The notes under the pieces were generated by a model. The model had not been told where the DNA came from, made no database searches, and saw only the letters and a program-made list of their open reading frames with translations. A stretch of DNA of 64,000 bases, from positions 1,178,001 to 1,242,000 of the forward strand of contig JACTVC010000002.1 in NCBI GenBank assembly GCA_018417955.1. The letters run 5' to 3'. The DNA comes from Laccaria trichodermophora (Eukaryota > Basidiomycota > Agaricomycetes > Agaricales > Hydnangiaceae). The translations under genes and the position numbers were made by a program. Positions 37,218-51,381 of this stretch are shown piece after piece (position 1 is the first letter of the stretch; each line of letters starts with the position of its first letter).

Positions 37218-38709
37218 CTACAACATCGTCTCATATATGGCAGCAGGACAACCCGTGTATCCTACAGCCCAATCCTGCGCCGGCTTCCCCTGCATATGTA
37301 TGACATCGAGTACATGGTCCAGAGGTTTTTCATGCAACACCCGCTTGGCGAGTTCTGGATGCGCTATCCAGTTGAGACCGATGAATGCCCCGTCGATTTT
37401 CCCGGCTGAGATCAGCAAAGCTGCTTCTTCTGGGGAGACGGCTCCGTCCAGGAAGGCCTTAGCGTGCTTAATGTAGGGGCCGAAAGATTCAAGCACATCA
37501 TGTAGGATGGCTCCTTTCTCGCCTGAATGGTAAGCCATTGAATTTGAGCATGATCCCTTGGAGAAATTGAGGTGCTCACCGTCAATTTCATTCGCATGGG
37601 CAGTGTACCGAAGTAATGTGATATAAGAAAGATTTAATTTGTCGGTTTCGGCGATGAAGTAGCGGTAGGTATCGAGTGTCTCCTGTAAAGGCGTACTACA
37701 TGAACGAGCTTGAATGAGTGAGATTTAACACAGATAATCGAGCTTACCCAACATTGTTATGGCCATTAGGAGAGTTCATCTTAATACCAACGTTGCGGCC
37801 AAAAACCTGAATGACAGCTTTGAGGACTTCAAGGCCGAATTGAGAGCGATTTTCAACGCTCCCTCCCCATTGATCTGTTCGGGTATTTGCCCTGCTGTCG
37901 AGAAATTGGGCGATCAAAGATCCGTTGGCACTATGCACTGGTTCAGAAGGTCAGCGCAGTGTGAAAATGAGATCCAGAACAAGCACACATTCGACGCCAT
38001 CGAACCCAGCCAATTTCGCATGAACAGCGGCTTGCTTGAACTGGTCAATGATTACTTGAGGATCAGGAACAGCAGTGGGCTATATACACATCAACGTCAA
38101 CGCAGAGACCGTGCAGAATACCAAGGCACCCACAGTGACAGATCCAGGTATGCCAGGAATATGGCGAAACTTTCCACCTCTGGCAGAAAATGCGGAAGGG
38201 GCATAGACGGGCTTAGGATGGAGGTCAGATGTGTTTATAGAATCAGCGGACAAAATACTCACTGTCCCAGCGAGTTTCTGTTCTGGATCAACTGAGTGGG
38301 CAGCCCGCCCGACTGCGTACAGTTAACGTTATTTAGGATCTCGAAGTCTATACAGAGCCCCAAGATATCTCACCGTAACATAGTTGTGCGTAGATGTGCC
38401 TGCCTCCGCGATGAACGATGGGTCTGCTCCGGATCCCCAATGCCTGGCGTATGTGGCAACTCGGTGCTAGACGCTAAAATTTTAATCGGCGTATGCAAGA
38501 CATCGGATCTGGACGTACCCTTGACGCGTGACGAGGATACCTTCGATCACGATCAAACCTGCCGTTCCGAGTGTTCGTTGGATGTCGTACTCGGTCATGA
38601 GGTCACTAGGTATGGCGTTTGGTACATGTCTCCTGGTAACCGCGGACATGCCAATTCTGTTCTGAATGATGATGTCGCCGAGTTGAAGAGAGAGACAAGC
38701 GTTCGTCCT
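37218..38709 (-). pseudogene. Old yellow enzyme-like, copy E (minus, start codon lost)
   Basis: All body exons appear open: LGDIIIQNRIGMSAVTRRHV, the HSANGSLIAQFLDSRANTRT region (about 37880-37938), TYRYFITETDKLNLSYITLL-like, FLDGAVSPEEAALLISAGKI, and the end PAQDWAVGYTGCPAAIYETM at 37218. The position equal to the ATG of copies A and C reads AGG (38707-38709), and two codons after it are missing (LFQSLQ is now LSLQ). A longer in-frame start exists at 38796 (MWIQSAEEHAPSQ...), so expression with an altered N terminus is possible. The usual Tyr of HxANGY is Ser here (HSANGS), a change at a residue thought to act as proton donor in OYEs. Confidence 0.7.
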
Positions 38710-39559
38710 TGGGATTGTCAAAGCATTAGTTGATGAACGGTAGTCAGAGGAATGCGACTGCGAGGGGGCATGTTCTTCAGCACTTTGTATCCACACGACC
38801 CAATTACGTTGAGTAAAACCTTCTCATTTCTTTAGAGCATTCATCCTCCCCTCATAGGAGGAACGGCCTTCGGTCTACCTCAGGCTTCTAATGTCCACAA
38901 GATTTCGTCAGTTCAGATATAGCAAGCTAAAACCCACTCACTTACTTCCTGCCCAAGGAAGGATGCTTAAAGATGTTGCGCTCCGGCTACGCTCCTTCAT
39001 GCCCGCATAGCTAAACTCGTACTCGTATCTCTTCTGAGAGCTAAATTGAGGATCACCGGCGGAGGTATATCTCTCCGGGATTCTTGTCCTGTACCACAGA
39101 AAGATCTTCAACACAAAAGTTGGAAAAATCTCATGCCGATTCCTTACCAGCAGAATACACCATAGAACCACAGTTTAGGCCCGAGTAAACTGGAGCGATA
39201 CTAGCTCGGGACGCCTTCGATTACATTGTGCCATAGCAAGGATTTGAAGGGGTCTTGAGTCTAACCATGGAAGATATCTGTAAAAAAAACGGAGACACAT
39301 GCAAAAAAAGACCTGCAGAACTGACATCAAACACAAAGCCAACGGCCAGCGGCAAGATTGGTGACCGGTGAGGCTGACCGATGTTGAATGTGCTGACTCA
39401 CGGAATTGATGTTGGCATGTGAAGGATTCGCCAAACAAAGTCATGGGTGTAATCAGCACAAGCCTTGATAAGCGGTTCACTTTGTCTCCACCTCGCAAAC
39501 TGACAAAGAACATTGCGTGAGCTGACTGAGGATCAAGAAGAAGCACCATGGCGAGAGGG

Positions 39560-39566
39560 TATATAG
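39560..39566 (+). promoter_or_regulatory. TATA box of OYE copy F
   Basis: TATATAG, 77 bp before ATG 39637, in the same context as copy D. Confidence 0.65.
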
Positions 39567-39636
39567 TGCGGATTGCGCATGCCCTCCGCCAAACTCAGAA
39601 CTTCAATACATACCACCCAATAACTCGACGATACCA

Positions 39637-41166
<1,530 letters not shown>

Positions 41167-41170
41167 ATGG

Positions 41171-41454
41171 AATCTTTCACATATATGAAGTACCCCCTCA
41201 TAATTTGTTTTATAGATGTACTTAATGTATGTTCCTTACCAGTCATAATCAATTTAGAAGCATTTAAATTGTAAACACCTTACTACGGCGGGTTTCCCGA
41301 CCTTGCACCGACTTGAAAACAGATGCATAATTATACTGCAGTATGTCATCGGTGCCCGCTGCCATGTATCAAAGAGTGCACAAACAAGGTTGTTTTTACG
41401 GTTGAGAGTTATCATATTCGTTCGGAATCGTTGGATGCAAGAACGCCGAGTTGA
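41171..41454. other. Convergent 3' spacer, nothing recognised
   Basis: Lies between the stops of OYE F and the phosphotransferase-like gene. It is AT-rich, with no motifs. Confidence 0.4.
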
Positions 41455-42358
41455 TCAATAACGACCAGAGTGAACGGGCTTCTCAAGTTTATATCTCAAC
41501 GAGCGCTGGCGTACAATAACGAGAGCATCTCGTCCCGTAAGATGAAGACTGGAATATCCGCAGGCAACCAGGCAAAAGAGAGACCAGCGGACACGGCCCC
41601 ACCAAGCCGTTAGATTACGTGCAGCGAGCCATGGCATTGCCCGTTCAGGCCCTTCCATACCCAAGTATTCCATGAACGCTGGGTAGAAGCCTGAACGCCC
41701 CCAGTCGACAACCCACAGACGACCCTTTAAGTCGAAGATCATGTTTCGCGGAGCAAGGTCTTGATGAACGAGAACATGTTCACGTGGCGGGGAGAGTAAG
41801 CGTCTTGGAAGGGGTTCACAATTGGATGGCCTGGCTTTTACCAGCCACCAGTTAAGGTAGTCGCAAAAGACGGAAGGGGATGCGTGTAGTGTGGGTCCGT
41901 ACATCCCTTGAATCCATTCCGAACGTGTTTTTCCGGATTTTAAACCTTCACTTGTCTGCGCAGTGATGGTACGGAGACAGTGTATAAATGACCTAAGCTG
42001 CCAGGCAACACGGATGGTGGCCCACAGTCCAAGTTGGGGCCAAAGCTGTTCGAGAGTCTGGCCATGCACGCGTTCCATGACGATGAGATAGTCCTCTGAT
42101 GGTAGGCTGTAGCTGTATTATACGGCGCACTGCAGGTACATTGACACCAACAGACCGTGCCTTTTCCATAGCAGCCACTTCGTCACGGTGCTCCTGCGGC
42201 CATGGGACCGATTTTGAGACCAGGTTATGTGAGAGAAGACGAGTAGACTCCGTTCGAGTTGTAATGAGAGTCGGTGATTGATGTATATGATGCACTATGT
42301 CTTCGTCCGTGTAGGTTTCAAGCAAAGACTCGTCAAAACCTGTGCTAGCGGACATCAT
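41455..42358 (-). pseudogene. Aminoglycoside-phosphotransferase/kinase-like (APH fold) protein with a frame break
   Basis: The protein-kinase-like fold is recognisable from the catalytic loop LVHQDLAPRNMIFD (HxDxxxxN) at about 41720-41760 and the metal-binding VVDWGRSGFYP that follows. The N-terminal part starts at ATG 42358 (MMSASTGFDESLLETYTDED), and the hinge region is YLIVMERVHGQTLEQLWPQL. The two halves lie in different frames: the first reads through AVRRIIQLQPT and the second begins before YSLPSEDYLIVMERV. The switch is near 42105-42120 and no intron of workable size fits, so a one-base indel or assembly error is likely. This family is abundant in Agaricomycetes; substrates are mostly unknown. 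Confidence 0.7.
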
Positions 42359-42805
42359 TCTATGAGCGACTAAGAGCGACTATCCTTATGAATGGTGCAA
42401 TGCTTGCCTTGGGAAATTTCAATGTGCGGGACAGGCGAAGGAACAAAATGATTCATCACGTTTCGCTGGTCCACGCTGATCCTTTCCGCAGCTGACATGT
42501 TATGCGTCCCTCCCGAGAGCGACAGAGTCATAGCGCCTTTCTAGGGCTGCATCTGGCGGTATGTAAGGCATAACTTGTGTTGTAGTTCACAATCTAAAAT
42601 TAGAACATGTGGTTGTTTTCAAAGCCATCCAAATGCCATCAGCTACACACCCGGCCTACCACTGGCACTCAGTACTCAGTACTCATCTCTTAAGTCGCGA
42701 AAACCCAGTTGAAGCTCACGATGCTCATTTGTCTTCGTCATTTTGACGTGGAATATCTATGAGTCCAACAGTTTTTGACAAGGGCCCCGTCACCAATAAC
42801 GCAAG

Positions 42806-43255
42806 ATGTCTTCCCTGGCAATCCTTTTCACACCTCTTCAGATTGGTGACCTCACCATCTCCAACCGCATCGGGATTTCCGCCCTCATGAGGAATTGTGC
42901 AGCTGACAGCGGTATCCCCACAAAACTCATGGCCAAGTATCATGCTCAACGCGCTGCTGGGGGCCGCTGGGTTGATCATCTCGCAGGGCACCTTGATCAC
43001 CCCGTGAGGGTTCGATTTCCCCCACACGGTCCTGGTCGTATATAAACAACATTTATTCCTACCATGGAATGGCCCGACGCAGGATGTGGGTCCGAGAACA
43101 GTTGGAAGGCTGGAAGAAAGTAACTGACGCACTGGTCCACCACGAGGGTGGTTACATCTATTGGCAGGTTAGTCGTATTCTGTTTGATGGAGTGAAGTTT
43201 CAAACTGCACGCTCTTTTTCCCTTAGTTGTGGCATGGTAAGTTTGAAAACTTTCT
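42806..43255 (+). pseudogene. Old yellow enzyme-like 5' fragment, divergent (copy G)
   Basis: Begins MSSLAILFTPLQIGDLTISN RIGISALMRN, clearly an OYE N terminus but much less similar to copies A-F. The frame slips after HAQRAAGG (an extra base near 42968). A second block reads EWPDAG, then REQLEGWKKVTDALVHHEGG and YIYWQ (43065-43170), and after a putative intron LWHG (about 43225-43236). Nothing beyond the first third of the protein can be found. The sequence then passes into the membrane-protein frame. Probably an old truncated copy from another OYE subfamily. Confidence 0.65.
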
Positions 43256-43344
43256 AATTTGTCTTTATTCACTCCAACAAAGCCTGGCCCGTGACCGGTT
43301 GACCTCTGTCACTGACTCACCAAAATTCTCCTTAGTGTTTCAAG

Positions 43345-43977
43345 TATGGGATGGAGATTTGAGCTCCTTCGGGGCCACTTCCATCGCCACCAACCACATG
43401 TTTGCCATCCTGCATTGTCTTGGTCTTGGTGAATGTCTGTCCAGATTCCTGCTTACTCTTGCGATGTACATCTACCTCTGCGTCGTGTATGTCCTCATTC
43501 CAACATTCATCACAACACTCCCTCAACCATGTAGGACTGCTGTTGCACTCTTATGGGCTCTCTGTCAGCCACTCTTCTGCGTGGGGCTATGTTTCATATT
43601 TCCAGAAGCATCCCCGACAGAGCTTAAACCTATGATGTTCACGTTGTACACATCCAGCATCATTTTTGCTTATTGGACAATGGGGCTCGCAGGTAAGTCG
43701 TATCACATGAAGTAAGAACCTTCTGATTTGGTTATCGGTAGGCCCCATTCCGATCATCGGCGCTGTCCTCTTTTTTGGTGTCATGGTCTACATCACAATC
43801 ATAGATCATTCCTTCTGTTCAACTTTCATACAACATGGGCAGCATCAGTTCTCGACGAAGGAGGGGGCAGCAATGACAGAGGGAAACGCTCTGGATGTGG
43901 AGAGTTGGCCTCAAGGACACGTGGTAGATGACATCCCTCCATACTCAGTGAGTGACCTTTCCATGCTATTATGTTAA
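43345..43977 (+). CDS. Small multi-pass membrane protein, unknown
   Basis: Two exons joined by a GT-AG intron (43692-43741) encode at least four hydrophobic segments: FLLTLAMYIYLCVVYVLIPT, AVALLWALCQPLFCVGLCFI, FTLYTSSIIFAYWTMGLAG and PIPIIGAVLFFGVMVYITII. A short polar C-terminal tail (ESWPQGHVVDDIPPYS) follows. The true start is unclear; ATG at 43399 is a candidate. A GTGAGT right after PPYS (43948) may be a further donor. I do not recognise the family. The 5' end overlaps the decayed OYE fragment, so the gene may be 5'-truncated. Confidence 0.4.
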
Positions 43978-44250
43978 GCAGCAAGCTGACTTGGCCTGAT
44001 GTGACATAACTGTAGTGGCAATACTCACCACTTCCCCATCCCCAGGTCTACTAGGATGATAGAGTTAATTTCGGCATTTTCATTCTCATGTAGAACCAAG
44101 AATATGGATCTCTATAGAACTGCGAATTTTAATGGACTACTTGTACCAATCACGAAGCTTGGCGGTATGTGAACGGTTGGACTTGCATCGTTTCGTTCTC
44201 CCCGTGTGAAGTTTGGTGAACAAACGAACTACATGTAGCATCACCGTATA
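43978..44250. other. Spacer, nothing recognised
   Basis: Convergent intergenic region between the membrane protein and calpain 1. Confidence 0.4.
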
Positions 44251-47050
44251 TCAGTTTTCCAACCTCCCAACAACAGCCGCAGCGCAGTCTTTATGCGTAT
44301 AAACCCTCAGTCCTACGACCAACTCATCCTGGTCCTTCACAAGCACCTTGAGCTTCTTCAATTTCTCTTCAACTTCGGTTTTTTTCGAGTCGGGTTTTGA
44401 TTCCAAGTCGTCCTGAATCTTCTCTCCCTCCTGCTTTTTATTTCCTTTACGCTTCTTCTGTCCTTCCGTCTTGTGTTCTTTCCGCTTCTGCTTCGGAACG
44501 GGAGGCATGACCTGCGGCTCTGGCTCCGTCTTTCTCCGAAAGAACGTAGCCACACTCTTTTTGACAGAAGCTTTCGCTCGTGCTCGCGCGCTTGACTGCT
44601 TCTCCACGTAGACATGGTAAAGTTTCAGGTCCTTTTGTATGAGGGAGTCTAGGTCTGCTGGGACGTAGTCAGCAAAGTTCCTGCACCCAATTCCGTCAAT
44701 TGACCCAGGGAGAGTACACGGAGGGCTTACAATGTGTCAAGATCTGAGTATGTGAAGGATCACTTAGACAAGATGGACGAGAGAACCAAGACGGGCCCAC
44801 TTACTTTTGGCGATAGCTTGATCTTGTATTTTGTCCGACAGGACCCTTGCTAGAGAGTGGCTGCACAGGTACGCTGGGCATGCACAGCCGGAATCCTTGC
44901 AACCGCAAGCCACCAAGGGATCCACCTTGTCGATGGGTATCTTACTTAGGCGGGCAATGCGAACCTACCAATGATACCTCCGCAGTAAGCAAAATGACAG
45001 TATGCGAATGAGAAGAACACATACATAGATGATATAATTTCCCTTGTCCAAGTTTACTTCTAAGTTAACATTCCTCGAGAAGCCCCAATCATGGTTAGAT
45101 TGTGCCATGGGTTTCTCTTCCCCCAATTTGACAAGAACAAAGTCAAAGCTCCAATTATTCCCAGGCTTGAGACACTTAAAGTATCGGGCATTGAGTTGAG
45201 AGAGGCCGATCACGGTTGCTGATGGTTCTGGGAGGTAAAGTAGGACTGCAGGGGAAATCGGAAGTCAATCAAGGATAAGACAAGCTTTAATGAATGTTTT
45301 ACAAGAAACGTCTCCATACGTCCAGGCGGAAGCAACTGGTGCGGCTGGTACATTTAGCCAGTACGACGTCATAACCCAGGTAGAGTCAAAGAGGATGGTC
45401 CGGTTTATGTCCGTCCAAGTATTCAAGAAATCCTTGTCTACAGGATACACCAATCCATCAACAACGGCGCGCTAACCAAGAAACGAAATACTCACATTCC
45501 ATAACGAACTGTCCATCATCGCCAAAGGCATGACCAAGCTCAGGTAAGATATCCAGCCACTCCCCTTGCCACTCCTTAGAGCCATCCGACCACGGGCCCG
45601 TCCACTCTCGAAATCCCCACGGGTTGCGGATTACCACAAATCGCTTGCCTTTACATTCGACCGCGCGTAAGACGGAGTATGCGTGGTTGGCTATCAGCCC
45701 TTGGACGTCAATGTACATTTCTTCGCTAGCCATACTGATGGAACCCCCGAATAGCCGGTCTTTGTTTGCGCGGCAGAGTTCTTCCACCCAAAACCGATCA
45801 GGATCCAGGATATCCTGTACTGTTATCTCAGCTCTTAAGGTTATTATGAAAAATTGGGTATTGACTACCTTGGTCATGAGGAATGTTGCGATTCCACTGA
45901 AAAAAAAAACCTTAGAAAGAGAAAAGGAAGGGGAAAGGGGGGCAACGAACCCTGTGATGTCTTCAAGAGCCTCAGATTCAAAACCTCCTTGCAAATGATT
46001 ATAATTGCCATGCAATTTCGCGTACGCCTTCTCAAACAGAGGCACCCACGTCTCCCCGTTTCCCCCTGACCTGGCGAACGCCAACGTCTTCCCACCTTTC
46101 CGCGCAATACGGTTATAAAGTGATTTATCATCATGGTATAATTCCTGTTCCTCTTTTCCGAGTTCCTCATATTTGGGTATACGTGTGAATAGCTGACTGT
46201 ACGCTGCTTAGCGTGACTCTGAAGGCGGACAATGGGCGTGAATTGCTTACTCGTCTATGACGACTCCCACCCATCGGTCATTCTTGAAGAATACAAACCC
46301 GTATACACCTACTGCTTCATCGCGCTATGCAATATAATAAGCAATGATTTTCGCTAGAGCGTGAACAAATATGAATGCGTACATCAACGCACACCTTCTC
46401 GATCAAACCCCGTGCTGTAGAGGCGATAGCAAGCGCCGACAGGAACCAACAGTTTCCCAAGGCTCCTTGCCTAATGTCGTTTGAGTTCGCCGCCCCCTCC
46501 GCCGAGAAGAACTGAGGATTCTCAAATATTTGCGTGACGCGCAGAACGTCCTTATGCACATCGGCTGGAATATCTCCATCACCAGCACCTTGGCCAATCC
46601 CGTAGATACATCGTCTCGCGTCATTTTCAAGGTCGAACTCAATGTCTCTATTAGTTTCAATTATTGATGAATTATACGGTGAGCGCAAGGCACGAGGTGA
46701 CAGCGGGCGTACCTAAATTTCCGGTTCTTGGCCCTACAATCTTTAGAAATCCGTTCCACCTTTCGTCTGCACTCCTCGATGGCTGCGTCCAGCTCATCTG
46801 TGACCAGTAAACCAGGCTCTTGCTTCGAATCGACAAAACAAATCATGCTGTTCGGGCTTAGGGGTGGCAAAGGTACGCTATTCGCCGTCAAGGTGCCAGC
46901 TTTAGGAATAGAAAGAGGGTTGAGTTTTTCGACTTTGAAGCGGGTAGGTTTGCTATGACTGTTAATACTTCTGGCTTCGGACTGAATGTCCGTGACATCC
47001 GAGGTCGCATTGGTCCTCCGGGGAGCGACAGGAAGGGGGATTGAATCCAT
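44251..47050 (-). CDS. Calpain-like cysteine protease 1
   Basis: Calpains are cytosolic Cys proteases. Start ATG 47048-47050 (MDSIPLPVAPRRTN), matching the start of the neighbouring paralogue. Exon 1 contains LLVTDELDAAIEECRRKVER, then RDIEFDLENDARRCIYGIG. The catalytic Cys is in GALGNCWFLSALAIAS (about 46440), the His in IANHAYSVLRAVECKG (about 45680) and the Asn in VIRNPWGFREWTGPW (about 45620). C-terminal exons form a C2-like/domain III region (TWVMTSYWLNVPAAP, NVEVNLDKGNYIIYV-like), a Lys/Glu-rich insert (44350-44520) and the end VGLRVYTHKDCAAAVVGRLE. No EF-hands were seen. At least seven short introns. The triad is complete, so it is probably active. Confidence 0.87.
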
Positions 47051-47898
47051 GGTATGTGGTTGGTATAGTGGTGAAGGGACGAGTTTTGTATCATCCAAGT
47101 ATCATCACAGCATTTTACCACGGCTCCGGGATAGTTGCGCCCACGAAGACCTTGTGGATGTCACCTTTTTCCACCGCTAGTGCCAGGGCTTGATGTCCGC
47201 CTTTTCCCTAACTAGATCGATCGGAAGTGCCGTCACAACGCGTATAATTGAAGGTGGTGCAAGTTGGAGGAGACGAAAATTCGCGGCCGTGTTAAACTTT
47301 GCCTTGGCGTTGGATTTGCCAGGCTCCTCAGACCTGCTTTTACTGCTGCCATTGAACGTCCAACGTTCCGGTGCTTCGGGGAAAAGAGGGGTGAGGTTTC
47401 GGTTTCATAGTAGTTGGCCCGAGTGAGGGGTGGTGGGTCCATTTACGGATAGCGCCCATCCACACAGGCCTGAATCTAAGTATAAGTACGGCTGTCAAGG
47501 TTCAATTTGATCTTCAAGGTCGTACTTTCAAGTTGTACTTACTGGTATGTATGCTGGGGAAATGGCGGGGCTGACGAGGATTCAATCCATATAATCGTAG
47601 TTGGTGAAGAGACGGGTTTTTGCTCATCGCCATTTGTTAGAACAAGTGGCTTTGATGCTCTGCGCTCGTCCCCCATCCGCGCCCGTCAATGACGCGTCAA
47701 GACCTCGACTGTTGCACATCAAGTTGGTGCTCGCGCTTTCACGAACCAGATCAGACAAATGCGTAGCATGAGGCCCAAGATTTATCGCAACTGAGAGGTT
47801 GTGTTGTGATTGTGATGAAGGAACGAAGTCTCATTGAAATTTTGCACAACTACATACAACATGCACAAAAAGCTTTTACAGAGCATGTTCTGCGGGTA
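47051..47898. other. Spacer between tandem calpains
   Basis: Contains the 5' flank of calpain 1 and 3' flank of calpain 2. Minus-strand frames here look like random open stretches. No other gene was recognised. Confidence 0.45.
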
Positions 47899-50696
47899 TC
47901 AGGAACTTGAAGCATTGAAATCAGATCTCAACCTCCCAAACACAACTGCAGGACACTCTTTGTGCGTATAAACCTTCAACCCCACAATCACCTCATCCTG
48001 GTCCGTCACCAGCGTCATCAGCTGCGCCCGCCCCGGACCATCATCACTACCATCATCGCTATCATCATCATGCCATTCATCCGCCTGCTGTTGGTGGTCC
48101 CTCTTCGGCAAGGGATGCCCACCCTCCGGCTCTGGCTGTGGCTGCTTCTTATTGCGATTCAACACCTTGGCGATCTTCTTCTTTATATCTGAGTTGCTTC
48201 GTGATTGCGCCTTGGCTTGTCTCTCGAGGTAGGCATAGTATTCCTGCAAGTCACGTTGGATTAGGGAGTCCAAGTCTGTTGGGACGAAAGCGGCAAAGTT
48301 CCTATAACCAATTGCTTTTCGTGAGTTGAAACGTGTGAGGGCTGTTTGAAGGACTTACGACGGATTCAAATCTGGTAACAAGGAGCCATTAGTCAAGTGT
48401 ACAACACAGCCAAGGTGAAATAACATACTCCTGGCAATAGATAAGCTTTTCACTTTGTCCGACAAAATCCTAGATAGAGAGTGGCTCTTCAAGGGGGAGT
48501 TGGGGCAATAACAATTGGGAAGCGTGCAACCACCCTCAAACTGCGGACCTGCACCTGGGATAGTCATGTCTTCCTGGCGTGCAATGCGAACCTAGTAGCA
48601 GCAGTAATTAAGCGAAACCAGCAAGACGAAAGAACGAGAAAACACATACGTAGACGACATAATCCCCCTTTTCCAAATTGATTTCCAGATTAACGCTGTT
48701 CGCATAGTACCAAACGTGGTTGGAATGCGCAATGGGTTTATCTTCTCCCAACTTGACGAGTGCAAAGTCAAGGCTCCAATTAGTGCCTGCTTTAAGGCCC
48801 TGGAAAGATCGCGTATTGAGCTGAGACAGGACTATGACGGTCGCAGATGGTTCTGGGAGCGAGAGAGGGACTGGCGAGAAAGTCAAGATCGTAAGCCGGA
48901 AATCATAAGAGAGGAGACTCACAAGTAACATCCCCGTACGTCCAAGCGCGACCAGCCGGTGCAATTGGGACATTGAGCCAGTAAGAAGTCATAACCCACG
49001 AAGAGTCAAATAGAATAGTTCTGTCAATGTCTGCCCAGGTCTCCAAGAAATCCTTATCTGAAGACCCCATCAACACCAAGCCTGCACTGAAAACGCAAAA
49101 AAAAAAAACTCACATTCCATAACAAACTGCCCATCATCTCCAAAACTATGTCCAAGTTCCGGCAAAGCCTCCAACCACTCCCCCGTCCATTCCTTCGAAC
49201 CATCAGACCACGGGCCCGTCCATTCAGTTTTACCCCACGGGTTCCGAATGACCACGAAGCGTTTGCCTTTACATTCCACTGCGCGCAAAACCGAATACGC
49301 GTGGTTAGTGATAAGTCCTTGGACGTCGACATCGTCTTCTTGTTCGTTCCGCGATGTATCAATCGCCCCAACTGAACACCCAAACAACCGATCTTTGTTC
49401 GCGCGGGAAAGTTCGTCCACCCAGAACCGGTCGGAGTCGAGGATGTCCTTGGTTAGAATGTACGTCGCTACTCCACTATGAAAAAAAAAAGATACATCAG
49501 CCAACAAAAAACTTTGTTTGATATAAGCAAAGGACAAACCCCGTAAGTTGCTCCAACGCCTCCGCCTCCGAACCTCCACTCAAATGCTCATAATTTCCAT
49601 GCAGCTTCGCATACGCTTTTTCGATCAACGGCACCCACGTCTCCCCCGTCATCCCAGACCTGGCGAAATGGAGAGTCTTACCACCCTTGCGCGCGATACG
49701 GTTGTAGTTCGCCTTGTCGTCATGATATAATGCTTTTTCACCGTCGCTGAGTTCTTCGAATTTTGGGATTTGTGTGAATAGCTGGCTGGAGGAGGGGCAT
49801 TAGGTTCGGGTGTAACTGGTTGGAGGAAGAAGGCTTACTCGTCAATGATAACATCCACCCATCGATCATTCTTGAAAAACACAAATCCGTACACTCCCAC
49901 TTGTTCATCCCGCTGAAGTAACAATCAACAAACATCCAATAACGCGCAAGAAAAGGAAAAGAAAGAAATACACACAGCAACGCAAACCTTCTCAATCAAC
50001 CCCTGCGTCGTACTCGCAATAGCCAACGCCGAAAGGAACCAACAATCCCCCAATTTCCCCTGCGCAATATCATTCGAGCTCGCCGCGCCCTCTGCCGAGA
50101 AAAAGTGTGGATTCTCAAATATCTGGGTGACGCGGAGAACATCCGCGTGTGATCCTGTGTTTTCACTCGTTGCGGGGGAAGAGATGCCGTAAAGGCATCG
50201 ACGGACGTCATTCTCCAGGTCGAATTCGATGTCTCTATTTTCATTACAGTTAGATGGGCGGTAAGGGAAAGCAGATGGAAACAAGACAAACAAACCTGAA
50301 CTTCCGATTCCTAGCTCTACAATCCTTCGAAATCCTTTCAACCTTTGCTCTACACTCCCCAATCGCCGCATCTAACTCATCAGTGACCAATAACCCAGGC
50401 TTTGTATCCGGATCAACGAAACAGATGGGCCCATCGTCAGTCGCTTTCGGGGCATCCTCTCCTCCTTCATCGATAGGAACTTCCAAGCTGGGTACCTCCA
50501 ATTCCAAATCGTTGCCTTCCTCCAAGTCTAAATTGGCGCTTTTGCCGCCGGGAGACTTGGCATTGGCATTGGGGTTGGGATTGGAATTGTTATTGCCAGG
50601 CTTTTGTTTCGGCCTAGACTTGCTTTTAGTGCGAACCCGCTGGTGCGGTTTAACGTCCAACGTAGACGCTGTAGGCGTGGCGGTAAGGGAATCCAT
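47899..50696 (-). CDS. Calpain-like cysteine protease 2 (tandem paralogue)
   Basis: Start ATG 50694-50696 (MDSLTATPTASTLDV). The N-terminal 80 residues are basic and Asn/Pro-rich (NNNSNPNPNANAKSP). Shared block: PGLLVTDELDAAIGECRAKV then ERISKDCRARNRKFR. Catalytic Cys in GKLGDCWFLSALAIAS (about 50040), His in ITNHAYSVLRAVECKG (about 49300) and Asn in VIRNPWGKTEWTGPW (about 49235). The C-terminal exons carry the domain III-like segment (NLEINLEKGDYVVYVCV) and an acidic DDDSDDGSDDG stretch, ending LKVYTHKECPAVVFGRLRSD then FNASSS. Exon order matches calpain 1, so the pair arose by tandem duplication. The two are diverged, unlike the OYE copies. Confidence 0.87.
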
Positions 50697-51381
50697 GGTA
50701 CCGCGGTGGTGGCAGTTGGTGGGGTGCACTCATGAGTCATGATCACGGCGTTATAAAGGGTGTGGAAGGTGTAATTCGAGCGCCCGCGGGACCGCCCAGG
50801 AGGCTTGTGTGTTTTATGTATACAGTCCTAGGTGTCGTGATCATGATAAGTATCTGAATTGAGTGTCAGGGCTTGATTTCTTGATTCGGCGCCTAGTCAG
50901 CACTGAGTCCAGAAACTTTAAACGCGTGGTGTTTATCGATTATCCTGGTGGAAGGGGAACGCGAGTTCAGCGAGTTAGCTAGTCAGAATTTGAATGAATT
51001 TCAAGTCACACACCTATCCCACCCATGAGTCAACCATGAGTAGAGCTTCGAGTGTCGTAATTGTGCAAATTTCCCAGTGGATAATCTTGGATAATGCTGG
51101 GATAATGGATTATTTTTGGCACGTTCATTGTCGAGTCCCGGGCCGCACATACCTTTGTTTACCTTTGTTTGTACTCAAATTTACGTCCCACTCAAAAAAC
51201 AAGAGAACGTTGAAACTTGAGAGACGCAAGATAGAAATATATATGTAATAAAAAAGAATGCTAATCATACACATGTTGCTTAATTATTTTCCATAGTAAG
51301 AGTGAAGTATAATACTAAAGAGTCCCAATGATGATGATGAATATGCAAGAAGAAAGAAAGAAAGCATCGCAAGAAGCATGG
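50697..51381. other. Intergenic, nothing recognised
   Basis: 5' flank of calpain 2 and 3' flank of the Clp1-like gene. No motif of note. Confidence 0.45.
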
